Source: Bacillota bacterium
GTDB lineage: Bacteria > Bacillota > Limnochordia > Darwinibacteriales > DTU012
Direction of reading: 5' to 3'
NCBI GenBank assembly: GCA_012521185.1
Contig: JAAYMV010000063.1
Coordinates: 1 to 35,372, forward strand
Length of the DNA stretch: 35,372 nucleotides
Made by a program: the position numbers and the translations under genes. The notes under the pieces were generated by a model that saw only the letters and a list, made by a program, of their open reading frames with translations, had not been told where the DNA came from and ran no database searches. Below are positions 32,981 to 35,372 of this stretch, in pieces (position 1 is the first letter of the stretch; every line of letters starts with the position of its first letter).

Positions 32981-33928
32981 ATGAAATATCGCCGTTTAGG
33001 CCGCTCAGGGCTAAAGGTTAGTGAAATTAGCTTAGGTAGTTGGCTGACATACGGGAAATCTGTTGAAGATAATGTTGCGGAACGAACAATCAAACAAGCT
33101 TATGATTTAGGGATTAATTTTTTTGATACAGCAAATGCTTATGAAAGGGGCGAAGGGGAACGAGTAATGTCTGCCGCATTACGTTCCTATCCGCGTGAAT
33201 CATATGTATTGGCTACCAAAGCCTTTTGGCCAATGGGTCCAGGGCCTAACGATCGTGGTTTGTCACGGAAACACGTTTTTGAGCAAGTTCATGCCAGTTT
33301 AAAACGGATGCAGCTTGATTATGTTGATATTTTTTATTGTCATCGTTATGACCCAGAAACTCCAGTAGATGAAACTTTACGGGTAATTGATGATTTGATT
33401 CGTCAAGGGAAAATTCTATATGCAGGTGTTAGTGAATGGACCGCAGCTCAAATTGAAGAAGCTATTGCAGTTGCTGATGCCAAATTATTAGATCGGATTG
33501 TAGTTAACCAGCCCCGGTATAGTTTGCTTAACCGTGGTATTGAAAAAGAAATTGTCCCAGTGAGTATGAAATATGGTATTGGTCAAGTGGTATTTTCACC
33601 ATTACAGCAAGGTATCTTAACTGGTAAGTATAAAGTTGGGGTAGTGCCGGAAGATAGCCGAGCAGCTAATGAGGAAATTAATCAAGGTGTCCAAGGTTAC
33701 CTAAAAGAGGATGTACTGAAAAGAGTAGAGCAGTTAGGAGAAATTGCTCAATCACTAAATATTAGCACGGCGCAGTTAGCTTTAGCTTGGGTATTACATA
33801 AGCCAGGCATTGCCAGTGCTTTAGTAGGAGCTAGCCGTCCAGAGCAAATCGTGGAAAATGCGAAAGCATCTGAGGTGGAATTAACTCCAGAAATCATGGA
33901 AAAAATCGAAGAATTGTTCCCGAATTAA
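32981..33928 (+). CDS. Aldo/keto reductase, Kv-beta/YghZ-like
   Basis: The 315-residue NADPH-dependent oxidoreductase has a TIM-barrel with the catalytic tetrad Asp49, Tyr54, Lys80 and His121 (in FFDTANAY, VLATKAF and FYCHRYDP) and the cofactor region QPRYSLLNRGIE and GASRPEQIVENAKA. The start MKYRRLGRSGLKVSEISLG is the classical family start, so ATG 32981 is used, preceded by GTGAGGTG; a GTG-type start at 32966 is inside that Shine-Dalgarno. It belongs to the group of potassium-channel beta subunit-like reductases that reduce small aldehydes such as methylglyoxal. The gene has its own promoter and terminator. Confidence 0.92.
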   Translation: MKYRRLGRSGLKVSEISLGSWLTYGKSVEDNVAERTIKQAYDLGINFFDTANAYERGEGERVMSAALRSYPRESYVLATKAFWPMGPGPNDRGLSRKHVFEQVHASLKRMQLDYVDIFYCHRYDPETPVDETLRVIDDLIRQGKILYAGVSEWTAAQIEEAIAVADAKLLDRIVVNQPRYSLLNRGIEKEIVPVSMKYGIGQVVFSPLQQGILTGKYKVGVVPEDSRAANEEINQGVQGYLKEDVLKRVEQLGEIAQSLNISTAQLALAWVLHKPGIASALVGASRPEQIVENAKASEVELTPEIMEKIEELFPN

Positions 33929-33934
33929 TATAAT

Positions 33935-33962
33935 AAGGAGGACTTTAGTGAGTCCTCCTTTT
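33935..33962. terminator. Convergent terminator after the aldo/keto reductase gene
   Basis: AAGGAGGACT (33935-33944) and AGTCCTCCTT (33951-33960) pair perfectly around TTAGTG, followed by TT. The stop of the minus-strand membrane protein gene lies in the loop, so the hairpin probably serves both directions. Confidence 0.8.
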
Positions 33963-34391
33963 CCTATGTTCGAACCAAGAGATTATTGTTGCCAGTAGCC
34001 AGCCATAAATAATAGCAGTAATTCCATTGGCAAGAATAGTTGGAATGTCTTTTTGGTTTAATGGTTCGGTTTGAAAGAGTACAGAGGTAGAATTGGTGGT
34101 AAACCAAACGATTAATCCCCAGAGTCCCCCTTTAAATTTAAAGTATTGCCGATCTGCTACTACTCGAATAAATACTAGTCCAACAAATCCGGAAAAGAGC
34201 AGGTGGCCAAATTGGCCTACTACTTTGGCAAAGAAACTTGGATCAATATGGCCAATTAAATAGACTAAAGCCCAGTCTGCATATAAAAGATTAGAAATAT
34301 TTAAGCTGACTAAAATGATATTAATGACGCTCATGACCGTTCCAGCTAGAATCCCAGCAATAAAACCACGCAGTGTTCGATCAGCAAGCAC
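33945..34391 (-). CDS. Small integral membrane protein of unknown function
   Basis: I do not recognise the family with certainty. The 148-residue protein has four likely transmembrane helices: FIAGILAGTVMSVINIILVSL, LLFSGFVGLVFIRVV after a QFGH motif, GLWGLIVWFTTNSTSVLF, and GITAIIYGWLLATIISWF, ending in a basic tail (EHRKRRTH) likely in the cytoplasm. The layout resembles YqhR-type or other small Bacillota membrane proteins. The start is GTG 34391 with AAAGGA about ten bases upstream on the minus strand. It lies 64 bases downstream of the M42 peptidase gene, so they may be cotranscribed. Confidence 0.7.
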   Translation of the reverse strand: MLADRTLRGFIAGILAGTVMSVINIILVSLNISNLLYADWALVYLIGHIDPSFFAKVVGQFGHLLFSGFVGLVFIRVVADRQYFKFKGGLWGLIVWFTTNSTSVLFQTEPLNQKDIPTILANGITAIIYGWLLATIISWFEHRKRRTH

Positions 34392-34455
34392 AAAAACCAG
34401 TCCTTTGTTTTTCTTTTACAGTTTTTGTTGCTAGGATGCTAGTTATGCTAGTATT

Positions 34456-35372
34456 TTAATCCATTTCACTCATTAAATAGTAATAGGTCAGTTTGGCTGT
34501 GTTAATTAGTGAATCAACATGAGTCCGTTCAAAGGCATGGGAAGCATCAATACCTGGACCAATTAATCCATGAATTAGATCATGACCGGCAGAAAGAGCC
34601 GCACTGGCATCAGAACCATAGTATGGGTAAATGTCTATTTGGTAATTAATTTCATGTTCTTCGGCTAGTTCAACTAATCTTTGACGCAACCTATAATTAT
34701 ATGGGCCAGATGAATCTTTGGCACAAATTGAAACACTATACTCATCACTAGTTTGCCCGTCCCCAACAGCCCCCATGTCTACGGCTAGATATTCAACAAC
34801 TTCTGGTGGAATGTTAGAATTGCCGCCATAACCTACTTCTTCGTTATTGGAAATTAAGAAGTGGGTGGTATAAGGCAGGGTAACATTATGTTCTTTAATT
34901 TCTCGCAATAAATAGAGTAAAATACCGACACTTGCTTTGTCATCCAAATGACGTGATTTGATAAAACCGCTAGGAGTAATTTTTACGCGGGGATCGAAAG
35001 CTACAAAATCCCCCACATTAATACCGAGTTTTTTCACATCTGCGGCGTCTTTAACTTTTTCATCTAAGCGCACTTCTATATTATCTTCATTACGCTCTGC
35101 TGTTGCGGCATCTTTATAAACATGAACTGATGTTTGTCGCATTAAAATAGTACCAGTAACAATTTTACCGTTGTCGGTAAAGATATGGCAATATTCGCCT
35201 TCCAGGTGGTTCCAGCGGGAACCACCGATCAGACTTAATTTTAAGCGACCATTACTCTTAATTTCCTTAACCATCGCTCCTAATGTATCAACGTGAGCGG
35301 TTAGCATCCGTTGTTTGCTGGTATCAGCTCCTGGTATAGTGGCAATTAAAGCCCCTTTATTATTTCTTTTAC
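34456..35372 (-). CDS. M42-family metallo-aminopeptidase, N-terminal end missing at window edge
   Basis: The frame is open to the right edge (on the minus strand from base 35370), and the codons before the internal ATG 35307 read GALIATIPGADTSKQRM, a normal M42 sequence, so the gene continues outside. Metal ligands and catalytic residues are seen: His and Asp in LTAHVDTLGAMV, RHLDDKAS (bridging Asp), NNEEVGYGG (catalytic Glu and ligand), AVDMG and a C-terminal HAFERTH. These peptidases form dodecameric particles that trim peptides from the N-terminus; some were named endoglucanases in error. Missing here are the first 30-50 residues. Confidence 0.92.
   Translation of the reverse strand, partial: KRNNKGALIATIPGADTSKQRMLTAHVDTLGAMVKEIKSNGRLKLSLIGGSRWNHLEGEYCHIFTDNGKIVTGTILMRQTSVHVYKDAATAERNEDNIEVRLDEKVKDAADVKKLGINVGDFVAFDPRVKITPSGFIKSRHLDDKASVGILLYLLREIKEHNVTLPYTTHFLISNNEEVGYGGNSNIPPEVVEYLAVDMGAVGDGQTSDEYSVSICAKDSSGPYNYRLRQRLVELAEEHEINYQIDIYPYYGSDASAALSAGHDLIHGLIGPGIDASHAFERTHVDSLINTAKLTYYYLMSEMD

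Overview
The window is about 35 kb of AT-rich DNA, densely coded, with strong AGGAGG-type ribosome binding sites and many GTG and TTG starts. Gene order and content (cdaA-cdaR-glmM, acpS-nnr-alr, a DnaD-like/DnaI-like pair, an OmpR-type two-component system, CotH, a RelQ-type alarmone synthetase) point to the Bacillota, clostridial side broadly. The amino-acid-binding protein has an ordinary signal peptide with no lipobox cysteine, which hints at a diderm Bacillota lineage (inference only). I see no rRNA, tRNA, CRISPR array, insertion sequence or phage gene, and no gene-free stretch longer than 300 bases.

Layout. (1) 1-8650, plus strand: end of a class V aminotransferase, a HAD phosphatase, the c-di-AMP/cell-wall block cdaA-cdaR-glmM, then acpS, the NAD(P)HX repair enzyme, alanine racemase, and a DnaD-like/DnaI-like pair, closed by a bidirectional terminator. 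(2) 8652-10920, minus strand: a polar amino acid ABC transporter (binding protein, permease, ATPase) with its own promoter and a palindrome over the -35 box. (3) 10945-13096, minus strand: histidine kinase and OmpR-type regulator, divergent from (4) 13241-16317, plus strand: VTC-type polyphosphate polymerase, DUF4956 membrane protein and CotH-type kinase. A 40-gene-free-codon gap between (3) and (4) holds GCCA-cored repeats spaced exactly 11 bp, as expected for an OmpR-family regulator. (5) 16377-19629: a GT4-GT2 fusion glycosyltransferase, a BadF-type kinase and a short Cu/Zn-SOD-like protein without the metal-binding core. (6) 19741-28185: mostly single genes and short operons: LOG-type protein, RelQ-type synthetase, DsrE-like protein, DEDDy exonuclease, a cyclic-2,3-diphosphoglycerate-synthetase-like GTPase, EamA transporter, PHP phosphatase, ABC exporter, hemolysin-III protein. 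(7) 28242-31258: a hydantoinase A-like protein translationally coupled to a histone-deacetylase-family amidohydrolase. (8) 31263-32870: magnesium channel mgtE behind a good promoter and a leader of about 200 nt that holds a 33-codon ORF with a strong Shine-Dalgarno and a hairpin of about 115 nt ending in five Ts. (9) 32906-35372: aldo/keto reductase, a small membrane protein, and the C-terminal part of an M42 aminopeptidase running off the right edge.

The most interesting points are the mgtE leader, the two-component system facing the VTC-DUF4956-CotH module with its 11-bp repeats, the SOD-like protein missing its metal site, and the hydantoinase/deacetylase pair. All functions are read from sequence motifs; no database search was possible.
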